NCBI GenBank assembly: GCA_023412195.1
Contig: JAEYNZ010000123.1
Span: forward strand, 1-64,000
Source of the DNA: Bacteroidota bacterium
Lineage (GTDB): Bacteria > Bacteroidota > Bacteroidia > Bacteroidales > Prolixibacteraceae
DNA: 64,000 nucleotides
Reading direction: 5' to 3'
The translations under genes were made by a program, and so were the position numbers. This document shows, in pieces, positions 55,799 through 64,000 of the stretch; positions within the stretch are counted from its first letter, which is position 1, and the number at the start of each line of letters is the position of its first letter. The notes beneath the pieces are model-generated. The model was not told the origin of the DNA. It made no database searches and worked only from the letters and a program-made list of their open reading frames with translations.

Positions 55799-56743
55799 AT
55801 GAAAATAGTAACTGTTACTGTCAATCCTGTCCTGGATACTTCCACAATTGCCGACCTGGTTGTCCCATTAAAAAAAACCAGATGCAAATCACCCGTTCAT
55901 GAACCGGGCGGAGGAGGAATCAATGTATCGCGGGCCTTAAATAAGCTAGGCAGCGACTCACTTGCGATTATCATGGCGGGTGGTGAAAATGGAAAAAAGC
56001 TCAGCCAACTTTTGCATGAAGAAGGAATAAATCTTAAAGTTGTTGAAACGGAAGGCAACACGCGGGAAAATATCATGGTTTATGAAGATAAATCAGGCGA
56101 ACACTACCGTTTTGTCATGCCGGGCCCCGAAATGCAGAAGAAGGAGTGGCAAAACCTTCTGGATACCATTTTAAAAATAACTCCTAAACCTGATTACCTC
56201 ATTGCAAGCGGTAGTCTTGCCCCAGGCGTACCTGATGATTTTTATGCAAGGATTGCCGCACATGCAAAAAAAAATGACATCAAAATGGTAATTGACAGTT
56301 CAGGTCCTGCTCTCAGGCTTGCATTGGAGGAGGGTGTTTACATGGCCAAACCCAACCTCAGGGAGATGAAGGAATTGCTCGATAAGCCTATGCTGACGGG
56401 GATGGAACTGGATCAGGCAGCAAAAAGTATTTTGGACAAAGGATACTGTACCCTTTTGATTGTATCGTTGGGAGAAAAAGGTGCTATGCTGGCAAGAAAT
56501 GATATGATAGAATATGTTGTACCGCCTGTTATGCCGGTGGTAAGTGCAGTTGGTGCAGGTGATTCAATGGTTGCAGGCATGGTGCTTGGCTGCGTAAGAG
56601 GATTCTGGCCTGAAAAAGCGATTCGTTATGGTGTAGCTGCCGGTACGGCAGCCACAATGACTCCCGGATCAGAATTGTGCAGAAAAAGTGATACAGATGA
56701 AATCTTCAACTGGCTAAGCAGTAATATTGAGATGGATGAATAA
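55799..56743 (+). CDS. PfkB-family sugar-phosphate kinase
   Basis: A 314-aa kinase of the ribokinase/PfkB family. The N-terminus MKIVTVTVNPVLDTS and the motif GGGGINVSRALNKLGS are typical of 6-phosphofructokinase II and 1-phosphofructo- or tagatose-6-phosphate kinase. The C-terminal anion-hole motif, with the catalytic Asp, is SAVGAGDSMVAGMVLG. It uses ATP to phosphorylate a hexose phosphate. There is no adjacent PTS or transporter, so 6-phosphofructokinase II is the first guess. Confidence 0.87.
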   Translation: MKIVTVTVNPVLDTSTIADLVVPLKKTRCKSPVHEPGGGGINVSRALNKLGSDSLAIIMAGGENGKKLSQLLHEEGINLKVVETEGNTRENIMVYEDKSGEHYRFVMPGPEMQKKEWQNLLDTILKITPKPDYLIASGSLAPGVPDDFYARIAAHAKKNDIKMVIDSSGPALRLALEEGVYMAKPNLREMKELLDKPMLTGMELDQAAKSILDKGYCTLLIVSLGEKGAMLARNDMIEYVVPPVMPVVSAVGAGDSMVAGMVLGCVRGFWPEKAIRYGVAAGTAATMTPGSELCRKSDTDEIFNWLSSNIEMDE

Positions 56744-56932
56744 AACTGTTGTTGCCATTAATATAGTTTGGCTGGTAACCGAACCAAAGTTACACCAGAA
56801 CTGTTCAAATCTTTATATCCTAGTTACTAAATTATGTTGAAGTGGTCTTACATCTTTGAAAATTCATGACTACTATAATAACATTCAGTAATCCGGAAAA
56901 ATATTTTACTTATAAAATTAAAAATTTAGAAA

Positions 56933-57358
56933 ATGAAAACCAGAAAGGCACATGCTAAATGGGAAGGCGATCTCAAACAGGGAAAAGGTTCCCTGAAACT
57001 CGATTCAATTGAAAAAACCTTTGCCTATAACTTCAGATCCCGTTTTGAGGAAGGCGATGAAACCAATCCTGAAGAGCTTATAGCAGCTGCACATGCAGGC
57101 TGTTTTTCGATGGCATTATCATTAATTCTTTCTGAAAAAGGATATGACGTTAAATCGATTGAAACAGTAGCCGAAGTATCACTCACTAAACAGGATGATG
57201 GTTTTGGCATTACAAAAAGTCATTTGATTCTTCAGGCAGAAATACCCGGAATTGATGAAAATGAGTTTAATGAACTGGCTAACCTGGCAAAAAAGAACTG
57301 CCCGGTTTCAAAAGCACTTTCTGCCATTGAAATTTCAATGACAGCAAGTCTAAAATGA
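56933..57358 (+). CDS. osmC: OsmC-type organic hydroperoxide reductase
   Basis: A 141-aa OsmC-fold protein. The two redox Cys lie in LIAAAHAGCFSMALS and AKKNCPVSKALS, matching the OsmC branch, which detoxifies organic hydroperoxides with lipoyl or thiol reductants. The N-terminal KAHAKWEGDLKQGKGSL is also typical. Family members respond to osmotic or oxidative stress. It precedes degP by 77 bp. Confidence 0.9.
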   Translation: MKTRKAHAKWEGDLKQGKGSLKLDSIEKTFAYNFRSRFEEGDETNPEELIAAAHAGCFSMALSLILSEKGYDVKSIETVAEVSLTKQDDGFGITKSHLILQAEIPGIDENEFNELANLAKKNCPVSKALSAIEISMTASLK

Positions 57359-57435
57359 ACCTGTGGGCAACTGACATTACATTATGATTCTGAGTGCCCT
57401 TTTTGCTGTTACTATTTTACCCCATAATCCACACA

Positions 57436-58950
57436 ATGATGAAAAATTTTACGATCCCCATACTGGCAGCTATTATCGGTTCAGCGCTGACAATAGCTGC
57501 TTTTTTTATATTTGACCTTGATGGCCAGAACAGGGTTGTCAGGATCGAACACCTGACATCTCAGGTTCCTTCTCACAATTCAGTATATACGGTGAATGAA
57601 GAGGGGGAAATTATTCCACTCGATTTCACAGATATCTCACAAAAACTGATGGGAGCAGTTGTCCATATCAGTTCTGTAGTAACAATGGGTCAGGGAAGTG
57701 CAGGAAGGCAACAGTTGCCCGATCCGTTCAGGGAATTCTTCGGAGAAGAGTTCTTTGACAGATATAATGACCAACAGCGTGGAAGAGGTGAAGCTCCACG
57801 ACAGGCAAGGGGAAGTGGTTCCGGGGTCATCATAAATCCTGACGGGTACATTGTTACAAGCAATCATGTCATAGACAATGCCGATGAAATAGAAGTAACC
57901 CTAAACGACAACAGGTCATACATGGCAAAGGTTCTGGGGACAGATCCCACAACCGACCTGGCGCTTGTAAAAATTGAAGAAACAGGATTGCCGATAGTCC
58001 CCATTGTAGATTCCAACGTAACAGAAGTTGGAGAATGGGTACTGGCCATAGGCAATCCCTTTAATCTGAACTCAACAGTTACTGCAGGAATTATAAGTGC
58101 CAAATCGAGAAACATTAATATTCTCAACGAACAGTATGCCATAGAATCATTTCTGCAGACAGATGCAGCCATCAACCCTGGAAACAGTGGAGGTGCCCTG
58201 GTAAATCTACAGGGAGGGCTGATAGGCATCAATACTGCCATTGCCAGCCAAACAGGTACTTTTGCAGGTTATGGATTTGCCGTTCCTTCAAATATAGTCA
58301 GTAAAGTAGTTGAAGATATCCTTGAATTCGGCAAGGTTCAACGTGGTTACCTGGGTGTCACAATCCGTAATATTTCGGGAGCATTTGCCCGTGAAGAAAA
58401 CCTGGATGTGACCCAGGGTGTATATATCGACAGCATACTGGAAGGCAGTGCAGCTGAAAAAGCAGGATTACAGGCGGGTGATGTCATTGTTGAAATAGAT
58501 GGAAGAACCGTCAACCAGGCATCCGAACTTCAGGAAGTGATTGCAAGTCACAGGCCAGGCGACAGGGTTGATGTTAAATTTATCAGAGACAAAAGAAACA
58601 TGTCACGGACAGCCACCCTGTTAAGCAGCGAAGGAACGACCAAAGCTGTAAAAGCAGAAGAAGGAACCATGCATGAGCAACTAGGAGCTGAAATGGCCAC
58701 GCTCAGCAGGGAAGAAGCACGCAAACTGGGAATACCAGGTGGGGTGAAAGTACTTGAACTGCATAATGGGAAACTAGCAACTGAAACACCTGTCAAGGAA
58801 GGATTTATAATTTTACGTGTTAATACACGGCAGGTGCGGTCAGTTAGCGAACTGACCCAGATTCTCGAAAAAACATCTGGCGGGGTAATGATTGAAGGTA
58901 TTTATGAAAGTGATCCGGGTACTGTGCTGTACTATGCCTTCGGCATGTAA
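57436..58950 (+). CDS. degP: Do/DegP-like periplasmic serine protease
   Basis: HtrA-type protease-chaperone of 504 aa. An N-terminal hydrophobic helix (IPILAAIIGSALTIAAFFIF) exports or anchors it. The triad is His in VTSNHVIDN, Asp in TTDLALVKI and Ser in NPGNSGGALVN. Two PDZ domains follow (GYLGVTIRNISG ... AGLQAGDVIVEIDG, and KEGFIILRVNTRQV). It degrades or refolds misfolded envelope proteins. The start at 57436 (MMKNFTIP) is preferred to a GTG at 57394. Confidence 0.94.
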   Translation: MMKNFTIPILAAIIGSALTIAAFFIFDLDGQNRVVRIEHLTSQVPSHNSVYTVNEEGEIIPLDFTDISQKLMGAVVHISSVVTMGQGSAGRQQLPDPFREFFGEEFFDRYNDQQRGRGEAPRQARGSGSGVIINPDGYIVTSNHVIDNADEIEVTLNDNRSYMAKVLGTDPTTDLALVKIEETGLPIVPIVDSNVTEVGEWVLAIGNPFNLNSTVTAGIISAKSRNINILNEQYAIESFLQTDAAINPGNSGGALVNLQGGLIGINTAIASQTGTFAGYGFAVPSNIVSKVVEDILEFGKVQRGYLGVTIRNISGAFAREENLDVTQGVYIDSILEGSAAEKAGLQAGDVIVEIDGRTVNQASELQEVIASHRPGDRVDVKFIRDKRNMSRTATLLSSEGTTKAVKAEEGTMHEQLGAEMATLSREEARKLGIPGGVKVLELHNGKLATETPVKEGFIILRVNTRQVRSVSELTQILEKTSGGVMIEGIYESDPGTVLYYAFGM

Positions 58951-59066
58951 CTGAACCAACTAACCTGATAAACCGCCTGCCATTGATATTCATAATATTT
59001 TATCGTCTTTTCACAAGATAATTCAAACAGGAGTAAAACAGTATAATTTTCTTCAGAGTAACATAA

Positions 59067-60620
59067 ATGATCCTTAAAAACGTCATCACAGGAAATCAAA
59101 TTAAAGCAGTTGTTTTTGATATAGATACCATTCTGGATTCGGAACAGCTTCATCAAACAGTCTGGAAGCAAATACTGAATGATTTTCTTAAAAACAATTA
59201 TCCTGAAAAGGCTCAGCTCAGTGAAGAAGAATATAAACGTTTCATTGAGGGCAAGCCCAAAATTGAGCGTATCAAAAACTTTCTGGAATACAGGGATATC
59301 AGTCTTTCGTTTGGCAGCCACGAAGACCCGCCGGGAGAAAAAAGTATTTGTGCCCTGGAAAACAATAAGTCACGGCTTTTCAACCAGTTACTGATTGCTG
59401 CTTCAACAAACTACCACACAAAGATCTGTAACAGGATCAGGAAATGGAAGGAAGCAGGTATTATGACCGCTGTGGTATCATCAGATGAACACTTCAGCAA
59501 AATACCAGATACAGAAGATTTCAAGAAGCTTTTTGATATAAAGGTGGATGGTTCTGCAGCCAAAAAGATGGGGCTTAAGGATAAGCCTGAAGCAGATTTA
59601 TTTATGGAAGCAGTTAAGCAGATGGGGCTTTCCCCTTCAGAATGTGCTCTTTTTGAATCAACAGTGAGTGGGCTCCAGGCTGCCAGTAAAGCAAGCTTCG
59701 GTCTTGTAGCAGGAATTCCCAAACAAAACAATGCAAAAGAATTAAGTGAAAACGGAGCCGATGTGATTGTACATGATTTTGATAAACTGGACCTGTTGAA
59801 TGACCCGGAAATAAAAATGAGATTTGAAAATCCCATTCCGCCATTTGCATCGGAATACACAAAAATCGGAGAACTTTTACATGATAAAACCCCTGTGATT
59901 TTTCTGGATTATGACGGCACACTGACACCAATCGTCAACCGACCTGAAGATGCCAACCTGTCCGATGAAATGAAAGAAATATTAAAGTCATGTGCATCCA
60001 GGCTTTATGTTGCAGTTGTAAGCGGAAGGGATATGGTAGATTTGAAAAACAGGGTTGACATAGATCAAATTATTTATGCAGGCAGCCATGGATTCCGGAT
60101 ATCGGGACCGGAAGGGTTATACCTGGAGCATGAAAAATCGGCCTCACTCCTTCCCCGCCTTGATGAAGCCGAGAATCAGCTGCAGCAGTTATTCTCAGGA
60201 AAGTTTGAAGGTGTACAGGTTGAACGGAAACGCTATGCCATTGCTGTTCATTACAGAAATGCCAGAAAGGAAGAGGTACCGGATATAAAACAAAAAGTAA
60301 CTCAACTCGTTGAAAAAACTGACGGGTTCAAAATTGGTGAAGGCAAAATGATCCTTGAGATCAAACCTGATATTGACTGGCATAAAGGAAAAGCTGTCCA
60401 CTGGATTCTTGAAAGGCTGAACTTAACCAACAGAGAAAAGTACATGCCAGTTTATATTGGCGATGACGTTACCGATGAAGATGCATATGAATCTTTATCA
60501 GATTGGGGCATAAGCATCCAGGTAGGCCCCGGGGTTGTACCTTCGGCTTCAAAGTTCCGGCTGAAAAACATATATCAGGTTCGCATTTTTCTCAAGGAAT
60601 TCACAAATGTAATCATCTGA
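59067..60620 (+). CDS. otsB: HAD phosphatase fused to trehalose-6-phosphate phosphatase
   Basis: A 517-aa two-domain protein. The N-terminal half (about 1-235) is a HAD-superfamily domain like beta-phosphoglucomutase: AVVFDIDTILDSEQLHQTVW keeps both Asp of the nucleophile motif, and CALFESTVSGLQAASKASFG lies in the C-terminal core. The second half (about 270-517) is an OtsB-type phosphatase with FLDYDGTLTPIVNRPEDA, SGRDMVDLKN, AGSHGFRISGP and YIGDDVTDEDAYESL. It would make trehalose from trehalose-6-phosphate; the role of the first domain is unknown. No otsA is adjacent. Confidence 0.9.
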   Translation: MILKNVITGNQIKAVVFDIDTILDSEQLHQTVWKQILNDFLKNNYPEKAQLSEEEYKRFIEGKPKIERIKNFLEYRDISLSFGSHEDPPGEKSICALENNKSRLFNQLLIAASTNYHTKICNRIRKWKEAGIMTAVVSSDEHFSKIPDTEDFKKLFDIKVDGSAAKKMGLKDKPEADLFMEAVKQMGLSPSECALFESTVSGLQAASKASFGLVAGIPKQNNAKELSENGADVIVHDFDKLDLLNDPEIKMRFENPIPPFASEYTKIGELLHDKTPVIFLDYDGTLTPIVNRPEDANLSDEMKEILKSCASRLYVAVVSGRDMVDLKNRVDIDQIIYAGSHGFRISGPEGLYLEHEKSASLLPRLDEAENQLQQLFSGKFEGVQVERKRYAIAVHYRNARKEEVPDIKQKVTQLVEKTDGFKIGEGKMILEIKPDIDWHKGKAVHWILERLNLTNREKYMPVYIGDDVTDEDAYESLSDWGISIQVGPGVVPSASKFRLKNIYQVRIFLKEFTNVII

Positions 60621-60638
60621 TACTGCTTTTTAGCATAA

Positions 60639-61739
60639 CTAAATTTCAGTAAGCAGATCGAGGGAAGTATAACCATTTTTGGTGGCATGATGCACTGCTT
60701 CATGTGTTTCTGCAACCTCAAGATAAGTTGTATCCACCCTGGCAAGTTTCTTATAAAGATTTTCTTCATTTTCAAGATAACTCTTCGACCTGATTGTCCT
60801 GATATAAATGACTTCAACCCTGCCCGGAAAATCAAGAGCAAGCCGCGAATAAATCTCCGGATCATGCTGCCCGCTGTCGCCAATCAGAATAAAACCGGCA
60901 TCAGTGTAAAATTCCATCAGCATTTTTATTTTCTCATACTTGTGCTCATGGCTGCCTCCCCCCGATTTCCAGAATTTATAAATGGAATAGGTCAGTGTGC
61001 GAAGCAAAAATACCCCTTTGGGAATTTTATGAAAAGTAAAAAAATCCTCCAGAAGGTCATAAAGATTCCACTCGCTGCTCGAAACAAAGAAGAAGGGATT
61101 GTTGCCAAGTTTATCTTTTCCTTCAGCAAGGCCATGATAAAATACGCCCACATTTGAAAAAGGACTTCTTGTAAGCGCATTTTTGAAAAGCATCAGCCTG
61201 AGTTTTTTCAAGGTTTGAGTTGCATGGGAAATCATTACAGTATCATCGACATCAGAAACAATGATTCTCTTTTGGCCAGAAGGAACAACCCGTACTTCAC
61301 CTGTGGCATAAACCTGGGGCTGGTCTTCCACAATCTCATCCAGCAACTCAAAATGAACAATATGCCATTCTTTGGAAAGGAGTACCTCCGCTTTATGATC
61401 AAACCGGAAATGGAAATCAAAAAAGCCCAGATCGTCTGTTTCCACAGTTAGTTCAATACCCAACAATTCAGCCTTCACCATTACTCCGGGAATTTCGTCG
61501 CTCGAAAAACGCTTGATCGTAGCCAGTAAATTATGCCAGAATCTATGTTTATCCATAGGTTTCGACAATCCTTTATCTTCGATCACCATACCCCTGATAA
61601 AGACTTCATGTTCGTTTCCATATCCGCGGTAAGGCACAATCCTGGGCTTGTCGAGCCAACCCAACTTCTGCTTCAGAAAGACCCTGACCCATCTGAATGG
61701 TTTTTTTATTCTTTTAAATACTGGTTTTAGATATTTCAT
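60639..61739 (-). CDS. App1-family (DUF2183) phosphatase-like protein
   Basis: A 366-aa protein whose C-terminal half is the DUF2183/App1 HAD-like catalytic domain: RIIVSDVDDTVMISHATQTL, with the nucleophile Asp motif DVDDT, then FFVSSSEWNLYDLLEDFF and FILIGDSGQHDPEIYSRLA. App1 in yeast is a phosphatidate phosphatase. The N-terminal 150 residues form a separate domain (RIVPYRGYGNEHEVFIRGMV). It converges on the trehalose-phosphatase gene with 18 bp between. Confidence 0.88.
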   Translation of the reverse strand: MKYLKPVFKRIKKPFRWVRVFLKQKLGWLDKPRIVPYRGYGNEHEVFIRGMVIEDKGLSKPMDKHRFWHNLLATIKRFSSDEIPGVMVKAELLGIELTVETDDLGFFDFHFRFDHKAEVLLSKEWHIVHFELLDEIVEDQPQVYATGEVRVVPSGQKRIIVSDVDDTVMISHATQTLKKLRLMLFKNALTRSPFSNVGVFYHGLAEGKDKLGNNPFFFVSSSEWNLYDLLEDFFTFHKIPKGVFLLRTLTYSIYKFWKSGGGSHEHKYEKIKMLMEFYTDAGFILIGDSGQHDPEIYSRLALDFPGRVEVIYIRTIRSKSYLENEENLYKKLARVDTTYLEVAETHEAVHHATKNGYTSLDLLTEI

Positions 61740-62094
61740 TCCCGGAAAATCATTTCAGAAACAAACTTCTCAATATCTACACCAATCTGTCATATAATGA
61801 TGGCATGTTACATTTTATAAATATACCCCTCTTCAACCAAAACTGCATCATGAACTCCGAATAGAAACCAAGTCTATATTAAACTCAACCTAAACTCAAT
61901 ATAAAGTCAATATAATTTCAATGTAAAGTCAATAAAAATTGAATTTAAGTTGAGTTAAAGTTGAATTCATATTGAGTTTGATATTGATAAGTACATACGG
62001 AAATGAGAATGAACATCATTTTCTTCCTGATAATCCTGAGGAACTTCTCCTGAAAAATGTGAAATTTCTCCACAATGTGCGTTTACAGCTATCT
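61740..62094. other. Non-coding gap upstream of the App1-like gene
   Basis: This 355-bp gap lies between the App1-like gene (starts 61739) and the small membrane-protein gene, both on the minus strand. Its main content is the repeat array at 61881-61990. No other gene was seen in it. Confidence 0.6.
61881..61990. repeat. 11-bp-phased inverted repeat array
   Basis: Left side, 61881-61933: five direct units of 11 bp (last one 9) such as AAACTCAATAT and AAAGTCAATAT. Right side, 61938-61990: five units carrying the reverse complement, such as ATATTGAGTTT. The arms 61892-61933 and 61938-61979 are both 42 nt, with 32 of 42 positions complementary and a 4-nt AAAA centre, so they can form an 88-nt hairpin. 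The TCAA/TTGA core recurs every 11 bp, about one helical turn. Confidence 0.85.
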
Positions 62095-62502
62095 TCAGGT
62101 TACTGCTCCCGGTGATATAAACAATCCGGCCAGGATGAGGATGATTAAAAATATAATAAGGAACCAGAAGAAGGTTCCGAGGGCAACAGCGGCAGCTTCA
62201 TCCCTTGCATGTTCTTTTTCGGCCTCAGATTTACTTCTGAGTACAGGACTGGGTGTTGTTGCAGCAAGCAACAATGCAATCAGCAGACCTACAGCCAAAG
62301 GCGGTGCCCAGAAAATATTTTCAAAGAAATACGGTCCCATCGGGGAAATCCAGACATTAGCTGCAATGACAGCAAGTAATATAATTGTAAAAAATGACCA
62401 AAAGCTACCCCAGGGGCCGGTTGTCTGCAACAGGAACCTGAAAAACAGGGTAATCAGGAAGGCAATAATCACCAGATATAAAATTCCCAAAATAATTTCC
62501 AT
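62095..62502 (-). CDS. Small membrane protein of unknown function
   Basis: A 135-aa protein with about four hydrophobic helices (IILGILYLVIIAFLITLFF, FFTIILLAVIAANVWI, APPLAVGLLIALLLAAT and LIIFLIILILAGLFI) and a charged loop (RSKSEAEKEHARDEAAA). The helices make the minus-strand reading far more credible than an overlapping plus-strand frame. It is followed on the same strand by the repeat array. No function can be assigned. Confidence 0.75.
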   Translation of the reverse strand: MEIILGILYLVIIAFLITLFFRFLLQTTGPWGSFWSFFTIILLAVIAANVWISPMGPYFFENIFWAPPLAVGLLIALLLAATTPSPVLRSKSEAEKEHARDEAAAVALGTFFWFLIIFLIILILAGLFISPGAVT

Positions 62503-62653
62503 TCTTTATATATTTTAAGGTGTTATAATCATATGTGTTAAGTTGTAAATTTCATGCCATGAATTCTCTTTTATTTTGGAACAGAATTTTCATATGATGA
62601 ATTGAATTTGCGGGAAGGCACAAAAAACAGGTTAAAATTTAAATTGAATTGCT

Positions 62654-63376
62654 ATGAATATTTTAATAACAGGAACAAATTCCGGACTTGGATATGGACT
62701 GGCAAAATATTTTCTGGAATTGGGGCATACAGTATTTGGCATCAGCAGAAGGCAGAATGAAGAATTAAAATTATTTGAAAATTTCAGGTTTCTTTTCCAG
62801 GATATTTCCCGGTTTTCTGAGATAGAAACAAATGTGGGTTCATTTTTAAGCGGTGTTAAAGAACTTGACATTGTTATATTAAATGCAGGGTTATTAAAAG
62901 AAATAAAGGATATGAAGGATACCCCAATGGATGAAATCCATGAAGTCATGAATGTCAATGTATGGGCCAATAAAGTTCTGATTGATGTACTTTTCAGGCA
63001 AATGGATGAAGTAAGGCAGGTTGTTGGTATATCTTCAGGGGCTTCGGTTTCAGGATCTCGCGGGTGGAATGCATATGCCCTATCAAAGGCCACATTGAAC
63101 ATGCTAATCCTGCTTTATGCACAGGAACATCCCGGCACCCATTTTTGTTCCCTGGCACCCGGCCTGATAAAGAGCAAGATGCAGAATTACATTTACGAGT
63201 TTCCTGAAAATGAACACTACCCGGTGGTTGACAGGCTTAAACAGGAATGGGAAAGTGGCCAGATGCCTGAACCGATGGAAGCTGCCGGGACTGTTGCGAA
63301 AGCCATTATAAAGGCCCGTGAATTTAAAAGCGGATCATATCTTGATGCCAGAAATATTGTGCCGGTGGAATCGTAA
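62654..63376 (+). CDS. Short-chain dehydrogenase/reductase
   Basis: A 240-aa SDR oxidoreductase. The nucleotide-binding loop is ILITGTNSGLGYGLAKYF, the strand-4 motif is IVILNAGLL, the catalytic Ser is in GISSGASVSG and the YxxxK pair is in NAYALSKATLNML. The cofactor is probably NADPH because an Arg follows strand 2 (GISRRQNE). It has no operon partner. The substrate is unknown. Confidence 0.9.
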   Translation: MNILITGTNSGLGYGLAKYFLELGHTVFGISRRQNEELKLFENFRFLFQDISRFSEIETNVGSFLSGVKELDIVILNAGLLKEIKDMKDTPMDEIHEVMNVNVWANKVLIDVLFRQMDEVRQVVGISSGASVSGSRGWNAYALSKATLNMLILLYAQEHPGTHFCSLAPGLIKSKMQNYIYEFPENEHYPVVDRLKQEWESGQMPEPMEAAGTVAKAIIKAREFKSGSYLDARNIVPVES

Positions 63377-63410
63377 AAGTCATTCGGGAGGTTTGGAATA
63401 TTTCATGAAC

Positions 63411-63451
63411 AAAAAAAGTACCCCGGAACGCATTTTATTCATCCCGAGGTA
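63411..63451 (-). terminator. Intrinsic terminator of the PRC-barrel gene
   Basis: On the minus strand TACCTCGG (63451-63444) pairs with CCGGGGTA (63426-63419), with one mismatch and a long loop, and is followed by seven T residues. It lies 38 bp after the stop of the PRC-barrel gene. Confidence 0.65.
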
Positions 63452-63488
63452 ATCGAAGTGTCTGGGTATTATTAAATGGGGGCAGAAT

Positions 63489-64000
63489 TTATCTTTTTAT
63501 TCTTGAGCCATAAAACTTGTACACGCCGGTATCATATTCCCGCTCCGTAATTTTATCCGGATCATATTCAGGGGCATTTTTAATTTCATCCTTGTGCATT
63601 GGAATTGTCACCTCTTTATCAAAAAAACTGATTTCACTGATAGCTTCCACCGGAAGTATGACTTCCTTGCTCCAGGGGGACAAATTTTTTGTATCGATCA
63701 CAGCATACAAAATATGCCACGTACTGTCATCAACGATGAGGTCCTCAAGATGCCCAAACTGATCATCGATCGCCTTGATGTAATATCCTGAGACTTCACT
63801 GAAACTCCTGAGGCTTGTAGACTCTTCAACCCGTCCGGCTGATTTGGGAGCCCTGAATCCATAACCGGGATCCAGTATGGATTCACGCCCTGTATATCCG
63901 GCAACAGCCTCAGGCCAATAAGGCTCAACCTGGTAGTATTGAAGCAAAGAAGCTTCATACTGCCTTGATACAGGCAGGTCATATTCGAGGTCGGGAGAAT
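63489..64000 (-). CDS. PRC-barrel domain protein, 5' end outside the window
   Basis: Partial gene open to the window edge, at least 169 codons with the start missing; an in-frame TTG at 63947 is not the likely start because the frame continues upstream. The visible part has one PRC-barrel domain, GYYIKAIDDQFGHLEDLIVDD, WHILYAVIDTKN and EVILPVEAISEIS. Such domains were found in photosynthetic reaction-centre H subunits and in stress-induced bacterial proteins. The role is unknown; neighbours here include OsmC and DegP, which fits a general stress function. Confidence 0.85.
   Translation of the reverse strand, partial: SPDLEYDLPVSRQYEASLLQYYQVEPYWPEAVAGYTGRESILDPGYGFRAPKSAGRVEESTSLRSFSEVSGYYIKAIDDQFGHLEDLIVDDSTWHILYAVIDTKNLSPWSKEVILPVEAISEISFFDKEVTIPMHKDEIKNAPEYDPDKITEREYDTGVYKFYGSRIKR

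Noticed and set aside
62075..62518. Plus-strand frame of 147 codons over the small membrane protein.
   Set aside because: The minus-strand frame has four regular hydrophobic helices and a charged loop; the plus-strand product is low-complexity Ser/Lys-rich without a fold.

Overview
The window comes from a member of the Bacteroidota, most likely a free-living, polysaccharide-degrading relative of the Bacteroidales/Marinilabiliales. The basis is a fused GldF-GldG gliding-motility ABC protein, type IX secretion sorting domains (type A on a family 9 glycoside hydrolase, type B on a PKD-like protein), the lineage-typical DUF4290 protein beside murA, spermidine synthesis by the carboxyspermidine route, and promoters of the Bacteroidota form TTTG-N20-TAnnTTTG. 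No rRNA, tRNA, CRISPR array, intact insertion sequence or prophage was seen.

Layout. 1-8.5 kb: two tandem exported Gfo/Idh/MocA oxidoreductases, a secreted CAP protein, a short arginine decarboxylase and two surface lipoproteins with propeller-like repeats. 8.6-13.6 kb: a looser accessory stretch with a tail-less short SSB, a zinc-ribbon protein, a CBS-HEPN protein, an ACR3-like permease, a palindromic repeat, a methyltransferase and a small exported protein. 13.7-22.1 kb: a histidine operon (hisG-D-C-B) preceded by a 14-residue leader peptide with five His codons and a terminator, then purU, a thiol-disulfide protein, a four-helix-bundle protein, hisH and argB. hisA, hisF and hisI are not in the window. 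22.7-35.6 kb: cold-shock protein, GH9 enzyme, Mut7-C RNase, surE-(membrane protein)-lpxB-gldFG-dnaN, an exonuclease and small metabolic enzymes. 35.5-43.3 kb (minus strand): YkgJ-type protein, grpE-dnaJ, a TlpA-like protein, murA, DUF4290 and a UvrD/PcrA helicase. 43.5-53 kb: a T9SS type B protein, a histidine kinase, an AbgT transporter, an agmatinase divergent from carboxyspermidine dehydrogenase and decarboxylase, and a GH29 fucosidase. 53-64 kb: a non-coding region that looks like a ~530-nt structured RNA, a sigma-54-type response regulator, and a group with a stress flavour (PfkB kinase, OsmC, DegP, a HAD-trehalose-phosphatase fusion, App1-like phosphatase, small membrane protein, SDR, PRC-barrel).

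How the parts fit. Arginine decarboxylase (3.8 kb), agmatinase, carboxyspermidine dehydrogenase and NspC (47.6-51.2 kb) together give a full arginine to agmatine to putrescine to spermidine route. The his genes appear to be controlled by transcription attenuation: the leader, a candidate antiterminator and a terminator are arranged as in the classical ribosome-stalling model. The most interesting unexplained items are the structured RNA candidate at 53168-53700, the his attenuator at 13671-13859, and an 11-bp-phased inverted repeat array at 61881-61990.
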